A stretch of 64,000 nucleotides of DNA from Candidatus Nitrospira nitrosa (GCF_001458735.1 NZ_CZQA01000001.1:1674001-1738000); one strand, 5' to 3'; counted from the stretch's first letter, positions 26,570 through 35,833 are shown. Notes: generated from the sequence alone by a model not told the origin. A program made the numbers and translations.

Positions 26570-28615
26570 ATGACACGAACAGTAATATGTGTGCTTGCTC
26601 TTGTACTGGTTCTCAGTTCGTGGGGAAAAGCCAGGGGGCATGACCCAGATGAACCTGAACTGGAAATTCCTGAGATTACTGTCATTGGCGAAAAGCCGGT
26701 CGCGGCTTCTTCTCAGCAATTCATCCCTGATAAAGAGATTATCCTGCAGCCTCAAGGTCGCCCAGCCCAGGTCCTTCGCCTGATTCCTGGCTTCGTGGCC
26801 GTGGAACATTCCGGCGGCGCCGGAAAGGCTGATCAATACTTCCTCCGAGGCTTCGACGCGGATCACGGAACAGATGTCGGCTTCTTCCTTGATGGCATGC
26901 CGATCAATCTGCGCACGCATGCGCATGGGCAAGGCTACACGGACCTCAATTTCATTATCCCGGAGACGATCCAGGGAGTTGATGTGCACAAGGGGGCGTA
27001 TCTACCGGAGTATGGTGATTTCGTGACGGCGGGAGCGGTGAACTTTCGGACCCGTGATGTGGTGAAGGAGGGCGTCATTCAAGGAGCCGGTGGGGAATAT
27101 AGCACGCAGCGGTACTTACTGATGTTCTCTCCGACCAAAGACCGTGTGCGCACGCTATTCGCCGCCGAAGGGTTTTACACGAACGGTCCGTACCAGAACA
27201 ATAATCAGTATCACCGAGCGAATTTGTTCGGTAAAGCCACCACCAGCTTGACTGGGCGGGATGAACTCAGCCTGCAGGGTACCTTTCTTCAGTCCCGATG
27301 GGACGGCTCCGGCGAGATTCCGTTTCGTGCCGTGAGCACGGGGCTCTTGAACCGGTTTGGCTCCATCAATCCGTATGAAGGGGGTAATACGCTCAGAACC
27401 ACCGGCCAACTCAATTATCACTACGACACGACGACCGGGGGGCAATTTTTCGCGAATGCTTATGGCCAGTATTACCGACTCGATCTGTTCACGGACTTCA
27501 CATTTTTCCTGAACGATCCGACGAATGGTGACGGCTTTGCGCAATACGATCGTCGGGTCATCTATGGCGGCGATATCGGGTACAAGCAGCGGGTCAACAT
27601 TCTGGGCATGCCTGTGATCGGGACTGTGGGGTTTCAAACAAGAGTGGACGACGTGCATACAAAATTGGGAACTCAGACCCTGCGGGTTCCGACAGGTACC
27701 ACGATCGACAGCGATGCGCGCAGCGTGTCCTATTCTCCATTCGTGAAGGGGGAAATCCAACCGTTCTCATGGCTGAGGTTTTCAGGAGGTGTGCGGGGCG
27801 AGTTCTTTACATTTGATGTCGGCAACCGGTGCGCCATTTGTGCCGAGCGACCAGATGGACGAAAAGGTTCCGGGATGGTCCTCCCCAAAATGAGCATGAT
27901 TCTAGGGCCTTGGGCCAGAACGGAGTTCTTTGTCAACTATGGTGAGGGGTTTCACAGCAATGATGCGCGATCAGCAGTGTCGATTGGGGCCGCACCGCTT
28001 GCCCGATCTCAAAATTATGAGGTGGGGATCCGTTCGAAGCCCTGGGGGCCGGAAGGTCTCGAATTGAGTGCTACGGCATGGCGACTGGATCTTAAGTCGG
28101 AACTCGTGCTGATCGGCGATGAGGGGACAACGGAGATCCGTGGAGCGACGAGACGGCAGGGAGTCGAAGTTGCTGCCAGAGGCAAGGTATGGGGTCCGCT
28201 CTATGTTAACGGAAGCTTTACCTGGACGCATGCGGAGTTTCGCAATGGGGATGCGATCCCATTGGCACCGGAATACACCGCCTATGGTGCAGCGATTCTG
28301 CAATGGCCGGAAGGGTTGACCTCCCAACTGCAAGCTACCTATCTCGGAGTTCGTCCGCTGGTTGAAGATCGGAGTATCAAGTCGCCTTCATGGATTACGT
28401 TTGATCTCTCTGAGCGCTATCGGATTCCCGTGAAATTACCGCATGGGCGGCTTGAGGCGTTTCTCTTCGTTCAAAATCTGTTCAATACTAAGTGGGAACA
28501 GGCAATTTTTGCATTCGAGTCGCGTCTGCGAACTGAGCCGACCGGAGTGACGGACATTCACTTTGTGCCGGGCAATCCTCGGACGGTGATGGGGGGGCTG
28601 GCCTGGTACTTCTGA
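26570..28615 (+). CDS. TonB-dependent outer-membrane receptor, possibly for a nickel compound
   Basis: 681 aa from ATG 26570 (GAGGA 9 nt upstream; an ATG at 26561 abuts it). Signal peptide CVLALVLVLSSWGKARG, a TonB box (IPEITVIGEK), a plug domain (about 60-170: GFVAVEHSGGAGKADQYFLR, FFLDGMPINLRTHAHGQGYT) and a 22-strand-type barrel ending in LAWYF with a terminal Phe. The plug has His-containing loops (THAHGQG). Position after nikR-DUF3842 suggests uptake of Ni2+ or a nickelophore, unproven. No inner-membrane transporter gene follows; the next gene is a DNA repair enzyme. Confidence 0.88.
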   Translation: MTRTVICVLALVLVLSSWGKARGHDPDEPELEIPEITVIGEKPVAASSQQFIPDKEIILQPQGRPAQVLRLIPGFVAVEHSGGAGKADQYFLRGFDADHGTDVGFFLDGMPINLRTHAHGQGYTDLNFIIPETIQGVDVHKGAYLPEYGDFVTAGAVNFRTRDVVKEGVIQGAGGEYSTQRYLLMFSPTKDRVRTLFAAEGFYTNGPYQNNNQYHRANLFGKATTSLTGRDELSLQGTFLQSRWDGSGEIPFRAVSTGLLNRFGSINPYEGGNTLRTTGQLNYHYDTTTGGQFFANAYGQYYRLDLFTDFTFFLNDPTNGDGFAQYDRRVIYGGDIGYKQRVNILGMPVIGTVGFQTRVDDVHTKLGTQTLRVPTGTTIDSDARSVSYSPFVKGEIQPFSWLRFSGGVRGEFFTFDVGNRCAICAERPDGRKGSGMVLPKMSMILGPWARTEFFVNYGEGFHSNDARSAVSIGAAPLARSQNYEVGIRSKPWGPEGLELSATAWRLDLKSELVLIGDEGTTEIRGATRRQGVEVAARGKVWGPLYVNGSFTWTHAEFRNGDAIPLAPEYTAYGAAILQWPEGLTSQLQATYLGVRPLVEDRSIKSPSWITFDLSERYRIPVKLPHGRLEAFLFVQNLFNTKWEQAIFAFESRLRTEPTGVTDIHFVPGNPRTVMGGLAWYF

Positions 28616-28694
28616 ACGGCGAATGTGCCATAGTGAATGGTCGATGAGGAATTGAAAGTTTTGGCTCTGACATTTACCATTCTCCATTATTGCC

Positions 28695-29282
28695 ATGCCA
28701 ATGACTCTTGCTCGAGCCTTTTTCAATCGCCCCACGTTGACCGTCGCCCATTCGCTGGTCGGCAAGTACCTGGTTCGTGAGAATGGGACGAGAGCTATTG
28801 CTGGAAGAATCATCGAAGTGGAAGCGTATATCGGTACAGAAGACAAGGCTTGTCATGCATCGAAGGGGCGGACGCCAAGAACAGAAGTCCTGTTTGGTCC
28901 CCCGGGGATGTCGTACATCTATTTGATCTACGGTATGTACCACATGCTGAATGTCGTGACGGAGCGGGAAAAATTTCCTGCCGCCGTGTTGATCCGTGCC
29001 ATTGAAGTGGATGGCGAATTGATAGATGGTCCGGGAAAGCTCTGCCGCGAGCTGGGTATCGATCGGTCATTGCATCGAGTTGATCTGACACAGGGACGAG
29101 CTATCTGGTTCGAAGATCGAGGTCAGAGAGTCCCTCGCAATCAGGTGGGCACCTTTCCGCGGATTGGAGTGGACTACGCAGGGCTGTGGGCAAAAAAACC
29201 CTGGCGGTTCCGGTTGATTCAGGAAGACGGCCGTACGAACAGTTCCCTTAGGAAACACAAAGCAAAGGGGAAGTCCCTCTAA
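28695..29282 (+). CDS. mpg: DNA-3-methyladenine glycosylase (AAG/MPG family)
   Basis: A 195-aa base-excision repair enzyme that removes alkylated purines. Family blocks are visible: ARAFFNRPTLTVAHSLVGKY, RIIEVEAYIGTEDKACHAS (active-site Glu in VEAY) and RTEVLFGPPGMSYIYLIYGM. RAIEVDGELIDGPGKLCREL and RIGVDYAGLWAKKPWRF follow. Length is normal. It lies about 80 nt after the TonB receptor gene and ends at a strong terminator. Confidence 0.95.
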   Translation: MPMTLARAFFNRPTLTVAHSLVGKYLVRENGTRAIAGRIIEVEAYIGTEDKACHASKGRTPRTEVLFGPPGMSYIYLIYGMYHMLNVVTEREKFPAAVLIRAIEVDGELIDGPGKLCRELGIDRSLHRVDLTQGRAIWFEDRGQRVPRNQVGTFPRIGVDYAGLWAKKPWRFRLIQEDGRTNSSLRKHKAKGKSL

Positions 29283-29296
29283 AGGACTTCCCCTTT
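29264..29296. terminator. Bidirectional hairpin terminator
   Basis: AAAGGGGAAGTCC and GGACTTCCCCTTT pair as a 13-bp stem around a 7-nt loop. It overlaps the mpg stop and lies between two convergent genes. A/T-rich stem ends give short T-runs on both strands, so it can stop transcription from either side. Confidence 0.85.
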
Positions 29297-29320
29297 CTGT
29301 ATCGCATCGGTCAAAACTGG

Positions 29321-29686
29321 TTAGTCGATTTTGCGGTCGCCGGTGATTTTGGTGGCAGAGGTCACAGGTGGAGCGATCGTGATCTGTGGCCCCTCCACAT
29401 GTGGAAGTCTGCCGGCTCCCTGTCCTTCGGTGATGCGTGCATTGTCCGTCTTCATCAGTTTCTGCTCAGCGTTCTTGACCGAATCTGCCGACTTCAGCAG
29501 CGTGGAGGCTCCATGCGCATCCGGCTGGCCTGGATCGTTCGCGGTCGGCTGGCCTGTGACAGGGCTGCCCGAGTTCTTCATCGGATAGCCTTCATGCTTG
29601 GGCAGCAGTGCTGGGTTGGCTGAAGCCATGGAAAGACCGAACAGAACTGCGGAGGCTGTGGCAACTACAGCAGTGACAAGTTTCAT
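29321..29686 (-). CDS. Small exported protein of unknown function
   Basis: 121 aa from ATG 29686 (GGGAGAA 5 nt upstream). Signal peptide KLVTAVVATASAVLFGLSMA; the mature part is polar, rich in Pro, Gly, Thr and Asp, with no Cys and no predicted core, so it may be unstructured. No family recognised. It is convergent with mpg across the 29264-29296 terminator. Confidence 0.65.
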   Translation of the reverse strand: MKLVTAVVATASAVLFGLSMASANPALLPKHEGYPMKNSGSPVTGQPTANDPGQPDAHGASTLLKSADSVKNAEQKLMKTDNARITEGQGAGRLPHVEGPQITIAPPVTSATKITGDRKID

Positions 29687-29843
29687 ACCCGTTCTCCCTT
29701 TGAGATAGAAGAGTGAATGAGGATCACACAATGACGGCGTAGCTTCGTTGCACAATGGTACCGATCGAATCATAGCGATCGGTAGCCGTTTCTGTCAAAC
29801 AGGCAAAGCCTTCCGAGGGTGAGTCGAGATGAAGAGTCTCGGG

Positions 29844-31691
29844 TCAACCTGGACGGCGCGGAGGTCGCCGACCTCGTCCACGGTGGCGGAACGCTGGTCC
29901 TCGACTGACACCAGGGAGGCGGATGGTCACAGTAGTGCCTTCATCGGTCGCACTGCCGATCGCAATCGTCCCATGGTGTTCCTCGATGATTTTCTTGACG
30001 CTGGGCAGTCCTAGCCCGATGCCCGACCGCTTCGTCGTGAAAAACGGCTCGAAGACTTTATCCACGATTTCAGCCGGGATGGGCACCCCGTTGTTCTTGA
30101 TCAGAATTTGCACCTCGAATCCGCGCCCAGCCCGATGTTGTGTGACGGCGATCGCGAGATGACCACCTGGAGACATGGCCTCGCAGGCGTTTCTGAAAAT
30201 GCTCAAGAAGGCCTGCTGAAGCTTCGCTTCATCACCACGCACGGGAGCGATGATGTTGGCATAGTCTTTCGTGACTTGAATGCGGGTTGCCTCAAGATCG
30301 GTTCCGACTACCACCAACGCGCTCTCAAGCACTTCTGGAATTCGGCAGAGATGCCGGTTTAGCTCCAGCGGCTTGGCGAAATCGAGGATTTCGTTAAGGA
30401 TCGCCTCGATCCGGATCAAGTCGCGCATGGCGTTTTCCACCCGTGTCTGAGGATCGAAATCAAGAATCCCCTCACCGGTCACTTCTTCCAATTGTGATCG
30501 TATAGAGGCCAAAGGTTCACGGATCTCCGTCGCCAAAAATGCACTGAACTCCCCGATTGCCGATTGGCGTTCTTGCTTTCTGATACTCGGCTCGGAAGGT
30601 GTCGAGGAAACGGACTGAGGACTTGGTGACCCAATCTCAGTGGGTGGAGCCGGGGCTGGGGCTTGAGGCGCCGGTGTTTGTAAGAGATCGGCAAGTTGAA
30701 CGATCGTAGGTTCCAGCGTGCGGGCATCGGTCGTTTGATAGCGTTCCGGATCCTTTGCCCCCAGCGTGAGGGTGCCGCCGACTTGCCCTTTGACGAAAAA
30801 TGGGATGACGAGGGATGACTGAAAGCGGTCCTTAAAAAGCTGTTTGTGATCGAGAAAGCGGCCCTGAGTGGAGGCCAGGTCATGATCCACGCGCGGCTTG
30901 CGGTGGCGCACGGCCCATCCGGCGGCAGAACTATCCAGCGTGAGACGTTGACCGGGCTTCAGGTCCTTCTTCGCGTCCCGTTGATCAGCCTTGACATCAC
31001 CAACAACTCCCAAGACTTCCACATTTCCCGCCAGCGGATCGTAGTAACAGGCCCAGGCTCGGTCGTAGGCCACGGACTGGTTGGCTTCCGTGAGGACTGC
31101 CTCAACTTTCGCCTGCAGCTCCGGCGAGAAGTGCTTGATCATGGGCGGAAACAAGTCGCCTCCAGCTGGTTGGGGAGGCGCGGCTTCCTGCGTCACGTAC
31201 GGACGGCTGAGCACCGCAGCGGTATTGAACAAGCCCTCGCGATCCAATGCTTTGGTCATCCCCTCACACATTTGGTCTAGCTGTGATCGGTCTTTCTTGG
31301 AAAAGGCCGCGCCTTCTTTCCTGCCGATCACCAGACAGCCGTATATACGAGTGAGATGGCGCAGTGGCACGACGAGCAAGGACTTGGCGCCGGGTGTAAT
31401 CAACCGCAAATGGACGGTGCGCCCACTGTCGGAATCCGCTGTGTTTGGGCTCAGGGCTGCGGCGTTTTGTGTCGAAAGGGTACGAAGAATAGCTTGAACA
31501 TCTCGAGGTGTAAACCCACGTGAGGCATGCTCAACGAGAGGGCCGTTTTCCTGATGGAAGATTGCCGCCAACACCGAATCCGTGCCGATCTCATTCAGCG
31601 CGGCATTCAACGTCCGTTGAAGAAGTGTTTCCGGAGCCGGTTTCGTTTGAGGAGTCGCCGTGGTCATACGTTTCACTACAAGAGAGCGCAT
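29844..31691 (-). CDS. GAF-domain histidine-kinase-like protein lacking the phospho-acceptor His
   Basis: A 615-aa cytoplasmic protein with two GAF-type sensor domains (about 30-145 and 195-340), a Pro/Ala linker (340-360), a DHp-like region and a HATPase domain. The H-box reads EFSAFLATEIREPLASI: where kinases have HE(I/L)RNPL, this has Thr388-Glu. The ATP-binding domain looks intact: N-box FRNACEAM, a G1-like IKNNGVP, the F-box EPFFTTK and GIGLGLPSVKKI. It may be a pseudokinase or a partner in a heterodimer. No response regulator is adjacent. An odd Arg/Gly/Pro tail (GRGRRPPRRPG) ends the protein. Confidence 0.88.
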   Translation of the reverse strand: MRSLVVKRMTTATPQTKPAPETLLQRTLNAALNEIGTDSVLAAIFHQENGPLVEHASRGFTPRDVQAILRTLSTQNAAALSPNTADSDSGRTVHLRLITPGAKSLLVVPLRHLTRIYGCLVIGRKEGAAFSKKDRSQLDQMCEGMTKALDREGLFNTAAVLSRPYVTQEAAPPQPAGGDLFPPMIKHFSPELQAKVEAVLTEANQSVAYDRAWACYYDPLAGNVEVLGVVGDVKADQRDAKKDLKPGQRLTLDSSAAGWAVRHRKPRVDHDLASTQGRFLDHKQLFKDRFQSSLVIPFFVKGQVGGTLTLGAKDPERYQTTDARTLEPTIVQLADLLQTPAPQAPAPAPPTEIGSPSPQSVSSTPSEPSIRKQERQSAIGEFSAFLATEIREPLASIRSQLEEVTGEGILDFDPQTRVENAMRDLIRIEAILNEILDFAKPLELNRHLCRIPEVLESALVVVGTDLEATRIQVTKDYANIIAPVRGDEAKLQQAFLSIFRNACEAMSPGGHLAIAVTQHRAGRGFEVQILIKNNGVPIPAEIVDKVFEPFFTTKRSGIGLGLPSVKKIIEEHHGTIAIGSATDEGTTVTIRLPGVSRGPAFRHRGRGRRPPRRPG

Positions 31692-31847
31692 TGTAGCCGG
31701 ATCGGTGACGAATAGCTACTCTCTCTGAGTAATCATGACATTCTGCGATCCGTTCGAATCGCTTTCACGTGTGACAGGATAACAACGTCAGCGGGGTACT
31801 CTTTGGGACAACACTTGAGATTGATTGTTATGAAGGAACGAGGACCG

Positions 31848-32363
31848 TCAATCCCGCGGCATTTTGTCGGGATCGAGCTCAACCAACCGCAGGCGACCAT
31901 TCCCGATATGATCCGTCTTATAAATGCGAGGGCCGATCTGGATGGTTCCAACCAGAAGATTGCCGGTGATCACGAATGTAAAATCCCCTTGTATGGGCGG
32001 TTTGAACGTTCCACGGATGACAGCGGTGTCGTTGATTCGAGAGACCGTGGAGGAGACGTCGAGTTCTGGGTTGGTATTGTCGAAGAGTTCAACGGTGATC
32101 ATGGGAAGGGGTCTGGCTCCTGCATCCTTGAGAACTTTAAGGAGAGAAAGGTCCAACTCGATTTCTCGACTGCGGAGCATCCATGGTTTTTTCGGTGTTG
32201 GAGACTGGGTAATTGTCGGAGGATTCAGAACGGTGTGCCATAGGCTTTTTGGTCCGGATAACTCGTCGGCCCGCGCCATTGGGCCGGCGAGGCTACCTAA
32301 CAGCAGGGTAAGGAGAAGAAGGTTGAATTGTCGAACGGCTGATTGTGGTTTTGAGTCACACAT
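31848..32363 (-). CDS. Exported stand-alone relative of the adjacent protease propeptide
   Basis: A 171-aa exported protein with signal peptide LLLLTLLLGSLAGPMARA. Its C-terminal ~85 residues align with the propeptide of the protease gene just upstream (32454-34028). Shared landmarks are LFD near the start, an RG pair, D.T..I.G, GTI..G.R.YK (GTIQIGPRIYK versus GTIVSGQRLYK), and RLVELDPDKM versus RLVEIDDDAM. It has no catalytic domain. It may be an inhibitor, an external chaperone for protease folding, or a decayed duplicate. It follows the protease by 90 nt on the same strand. Confidence 0.75.
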   Translation of the reverse strand: MCDSKPQSAVRQFNLLLLTLLLGSLAGPMARADELSGPKSLWHTVLNPPTITQSPTPKKPWMLRSREIELDLSLLKVLKDAGARPLPMITVELFDNTNPELDVSSTVSRINDTAVIRGTFKPPIQGDFTFVITGNLLVGTIQIGPRIYKTDHIGNGRLRLVELDPDKMPRD

Positions 32364-32453
32364 GGTGTTTCTTCATTTCGATCCCATCTCGTGATGTCTG
32401 TGGGAGTCAAGAGCAGGGAGAACCGAAACTCGATCCTCCCTGCATCCTATCAG

Positions 32454-34028
32454 TTAAGGAGTTGGCGCGGGAGACTTTCCGCGCGATGTTCCCGGAGCAT
32501 CTTTTCGAGGCTTATTGGGAGCATTGTCATCCATGTCGTCATCCGAGTCATCGTCTGCATCATCGTCGAGGTCGTCTCGAGAGTCAGGACGGACGTCCCT
32601 CAATCTACTCGGTGCGGTGGCAGCAGAGGTCGTGGTGCTTGCGCGCCAGGCGGCAATGACATTTCGAACTTCGTTCATCGAACGGGCATTGTCCGCAGAC
32701 TTGGAAGGATTGATTGCGTAATCGATTCCGGCTGGTCGGCCGTTGATCAGGATCTTCGGGTTGGAAAAATACTTGACCCGTGGGCATGACACGGTCGGGC
32801 AGGGGTAGGCCATAATCGTCCGAAATTTTCCAATTGGGTCCCGATAGCCATAGGAGTAGGGGTAGACGCCTGTGCCTCCGGACTCCCGATCGTGGGCATC
32901 CCCCATATTGTGTCCCAGTTCATGGGTCAGGGTATTGTTCGAGATACAGTCGCGGTCTGTCACGCTAAAGGCGTAAGAGGCAAAACTCGCGCGCGGGCCG
33001 TTTGCCATAACATAGGCAATTCCGCAATAGGCTCCGCCGTTGTCGACGATGAGTGTGACGAGATCGGCCTTGTATTGATCGCGTAAGGTATGCACCTGAT
33101 CCATGAAGCCATCGCTCGTACTGCGGAGACGGACTAGATCGGTATTCATGTTGCCGGTTTCCGTATAGGCGACCTCGGCAGTCCGCACCAGACGGAGCCG
33201 CATGGCGATTTGGCTGTTTTGGTACGCTTGATTCGCCAGATCGACACTCATCGCAATCAACGCATTCATGGCGGACAGGCCACCCTGCTTTATCCGTGCC
33301 GTGGTGGTGTAGACGACCATCAGGTCGACGATGGTGTTCGTCGTTGTGGCGGCGGCTGTGGTGACGCTTTCGGTCGTGGCGGTTGTTTCGGAGTGCTTGA
33401 GTTTTGGTTCCGGTGCAGGAGGCTCTGCAGGGGTCCCATCGTCTGGTACGACGAGCGGATGGTGATCCGGACGCATGGCGTCGTCGTCAATTTCGACGAG
33501 ACGATGACGGTTATCCTCGGTCGGCTCAATTTTGTAGAGCCGTTGACCTGAGACAATTGTCCCCGCCATCTTCTTGCCTCGTACAGACAAGGTAACATCG
33601 CTGTCCTGGTCACCTCGCACCCGCCCACGCCACACCTTCGCCTTATTGCGATGGATTTCTGGTTCATCGAGTTCGAGTGTGCGTGTGCCGGCATCGAAGA
33701 GGTTCAGGGAGATGTCCTGTTTCGACTCTTTGCGGGAGAGTTTCATGGCTTCCAACGCAGCGGGATTGAGCCCCATTGTATGGTGTCGGCGCACCCATTG
33801 CTTCGAGAGCTGAGCCGGCGGAAACGCCTGGTCGATCGCAGGAGGGATACCGCTGGGTGTTTCCACAAAGAGCGGGACCGGCGATCCTGTTGATGCGCAG
33901 AGTCCAATCGTCGGAATGCTGAGGGTTGCAGCGAAGAGACCGAGGAGTATCGCGCGTGGAACCCAAGACGAACGGCGACGTGTTCGATGGCCTCTCGATG
34001 AGTGTTGCAATGGCAACATTGGCTTCAT
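32454..34028 (-). CDS. Secreted reprolysin-like zinc metalloprotease with propeptide
   Basis: 524 aa from ATG 34028: GGGAGGTT just before it lies inside the alternative ATG at 34040. A basic signal peptide (RRRSSWVPRAILLGLFAATL) is followed by a propeptide (about 100-190), a Thr/Pro linker and a metzincin catalytic domain. The zinc site HELGHNMGDAHD (His369, Glu370, His373, His379) and Met-turn TIMAYP are present. Two Cys pairs probably form disulfides. The C-terminal ~40 residues are a very acidic Asp run followed by Pro/Lys, perhaps a Ca2+-binding or cell-wall tail. Metzincins are autocatalytically activated by propeptide removal. Confidence 0.87.
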   Translation of the reverse strand: MKPMLPLQHSSRGHRTRRRSSWVPRAILLGLFAATLSIPTIGLCASTGSPVPLFVETPSGIPPAIDQAFPPAQLSKQWVRRHHTMGLNPAALEAMKLSRKESKQDISLNLFDAGTRTLELDEPEIHRNKAKVWRGRVRGDQDSDVTLSVRGKKMAGTIVSGQRLYKIEPTEDNRHRLVEIDDDAMRPDHHPLVVPDDGTPAEPPAPEPKLKHSETTATTESVTTAAATTTNTIVDLMVVYTTTARIKQGGLSAMNALIAMSVDLANQAYQNSQIAMRLRLVRTAEVAYTETGNMNTDLVRLRSTSDGFMDQVHTLRDQYKADLVTLIVDNGGAYCGIAYVMANGPRASFASYAFSVTDRDCISNNTLTHELGHNMGDAHDRESGGTGVYPYSYGYRDPIGKFRTIMAYPCPTVSCPRVKYFSNPKILINGRPAGIDYAINPSKSADNARSMNEVRNVIAAWRASTTTSAATAPSRLRDVRPDSRDDLDDDADDDSDDDMDDNAPNKPRKDAPGTSRGKSPAPTP

Positions 34029-34615
34029 GTAACCTCCCATGTGTGTGTAAGTGAGTCAATGAGAGCATTCCAAAGCAAGGCGCATGCCGTCTTGCGTGAC
34101 GACTCATACTCAATGGCTCGAGCTCACACTTTATGCAGTATCAACTGTGTTCAACGTTGGTACACACAGTATTTGCTGGTGAACGGAGTAGAAAGCTTTT
34201 GCGCAACATGTAAAAAGTGAAGGTTGTGCCATACGTAGAAACGCAAGCGGGGGTTGGTCGCTCGTCCTTGGAAGGTAAGTAATTCACCAGATCAGGCCTC
34301 GGGGGATGCTCCGAGCCTTCCAGTCGTGTCCAGGAGAGGGCTTGTCATCGAGGAATCGTCAGCGATAGGGGGTGGTCTCAACCAGATCCATCTCGTGCGA
34401 TTCTCACTTGGTGACAAAGGTCAGTGGCATGTTCCAGATCATCGGCATTCAGAAATTTTCATCACTTATGGACGGGTGAACAATGGTAACCGGCGAGAGG
34501 GTCGCGGGCATGGATGTTTCCGCATAAGCAGAAATAAGAAACGTGAGATCGTAGGCGCCTTCGATTCTAGATAGAGAAACAATTCTCATAACAAGACAGA
34601 AAAGAAGGGAACGCC
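34029..34615. other. Long non-coding stretch upstream of the protease gene
   Basis: About 590 nt without a gene I can support. The 34254-34574 frame opens at TTG, lacks a ribosome-binding site and resembles no family. The protease promoter should lie in the first part on the minus strand, but no clear -35/-10 pair was found. Confidence 0.45.
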
Positions 34616-34750
34616 ATGTTTGAGGATATTGCGATGATACCAATCTTGGCCTCAATCAACATGCTCGCGCTGTTCATGTATGACATCGGTCGATCAGGAC
34701 AGGAAGGAGACTACCGGAGGCATGTCGCGTATGAGCATCACGATGAATAA
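34616..34750 (+). CDS. Possible 44-aa membrane micro-protein
   Basis: A short open frame from ATG 34616 to TAA 34750, with AAGGGAA 5 nt upstream. The product has one hydrophobic helix (IAMIPILASINMLALFMY) and a charged, His-containing tail (HVAYEHHDE). Size, ribosome-binding site and membrane helix make it plausible, but there is no homologue I recognise and no partner gene. Confidence 0.4.
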   Translation: MFEDIAMIPILASINMLALFMYDIGRSGQEGDYRRHVAYEHHDE

Positions 34751-34889
34751 CGTGCGAATCGGCAAGGGTGTGGACGCGTAATGGTCACTGGTTCTTTTTC
34801 AAAGGGCATGGCATGCCGATGACGTATTTCGGCGCGCCTTCATGATTTCCTGGAGGCTCCCGGTATCCCTTCTTTATCACTGCGCGGGC

Positions 34890-35348
34890 TCAATCAGGAT
34901 TGATGATCTTGGGTGGCCGACGAGGTTCCTCCTGAAGATCAGGAGGGAGACGGCGGTCAACCGTCCAGCCGTTGAGGACTGTTGTGACCAAGCTGATGAC
35001 CAGCGCACCACCGACGGAAGCCCAGAATCCTGAGACCGTGAACCCCTTCACGAAAAACGCGGTCAGTTCAAGCAGCAGCGCGTTCAGCACCACCAGAAAG
35101 AGTCCAAGTGTAACGACGATCAGCGGCAACGTGAGCAGAAACAGGATGGGGCGAAGGATCAGGTTTAAGAAGGTCAAGACCAGTACGGCGGCCATACCGG
35201 CACCGAAACTGTTGGCCTCCAATCCAGGAACAATGGCGATGGCCAGGAAGACGGCGATACCGGTGATGAACACCCGCATAAAGGCCTGGCGTAACCCACC
35301 GTGAAAGGGCGACTCATGGACGGCTCGTGCGAAGCGAAGGGTCGGCAT
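34890..35348 (-). CDS. Phage-holin-like (4-TMS) small membrane protein
   Basis: 152 aa with four hydrophobic segments in the pattern of the '4TMS phage holin' superfamily (chromosomal, not phage): FITGIAVFLAIAIVPGLE, AAVLVLTFLNLILRPILFLL, LPLIVVTLGLFLVVLNALLL and GALVISLVTTVLN. The LNLILRPIL(F/L)LLTLP stretch is diagnostic. The ATG at 35279 is an alternative start. Function in non-phage bacteria is unknown. It is the last gene of the minus-strand terpenoid operon, 3 nt after the preceding gene. Confidence 0.85.
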   Translation of the reverse strand: MPTLRFARAVHESPFHGGLRQAFMRVFITGIAVFLAIAIVPGLEANSFGAGMAAVLVLTFLNLILRPILFLLTLPLIVVTLGLFLVVLNALLLELTAFFVKGFTVSGFWASVGGALVISLVTTVLNGWTVDRRLPPDLQEEPRRPPKIINPD

Positions 35349-35351
35349 GGC

Positions 35352-35774
35352 TTATCGTGGAGGTGGAGGAATGCTGCCCGGTGAATAGTGCACGACCGTC
35401 GCGGTGACTTTCTTGTTTTTCTCATCTCTTGACGCTTCGATGATGACGCGGTCGCCGACGGCAGGTGGGTCGAGTGATTTCGGGTTGTTTTTGTTCTTGT
35501 ATTTGACCTGCTTGGTCAGCAGGACTGATACGACCTGTCCTTTCGCAGTTTTCACATCAATGTGCTTCTCATCGATGGATGTCACGATCCCCAGCACGTG
35601 CAGGAGTTCTGGTACGGGGGCTAACGCCAGCAGGCAGAACGATAAGGCGGTGAGGAGCAGGATACCGCCTGAGGGAGATCGACTGCGACCTGGTCCCACC
35701 GCATGATCGAACACAGTATGCCCGTGTCGGGAGTGGTCTCGATCAACGGGGTGTGAGTACATCTGTCTGGCCAT
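35352..35774 (-). CDS. Exported DUF5666-like small protein
   Basis: 140 aa from ATG 35774 (AAAGGGA about 9 nt upstream); a GTG at 35837 overlapping the previous stop as GTGA is also possible. A membrane or signal segment (GGILLLTALSFCLLALAP) precedes a small beta domain: GIVTSIDEKHIDVKTAKGQV, VGDRVIIEASRDEKNKKVTA. This alternation and spacing resemble DUF5666 or OB-like periplasmic domains. No enzymatic motif. In the terpenoid operon by position only. Confidence 0.7.
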   Translation of the reverse strand: MARQMYSHPVDRDHSRHGHTVFDHAVGPGRSRSPSGGILLLTALSFCLLALAPVPELLHVLGIVTSIDEKHIDVKTAKGQVVSVLLTKQVKYKNKNNPKSLDPPAVGDRVIIEASRDEKNKKVTATVVHYSPGSIPPPPR

Positions 35775-35833
35775 TGCGATGATTCCCTTTGGCATGACAC
35801 TCATCTGACTATACAAATTCTTTGGGCTGAATG

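Noticed and set aside
34254-34574. 106-codon plus-strand frame after the protease promoter region
   Set aside because: Starts at TTG, has no ribosome-binding site and an unremarkable composition.
34890-35348. Prophage holin as evidence for a prophage
   Set aside because: This holin-like family is chromosomal in many bacteria; no other phage gene is nearby.
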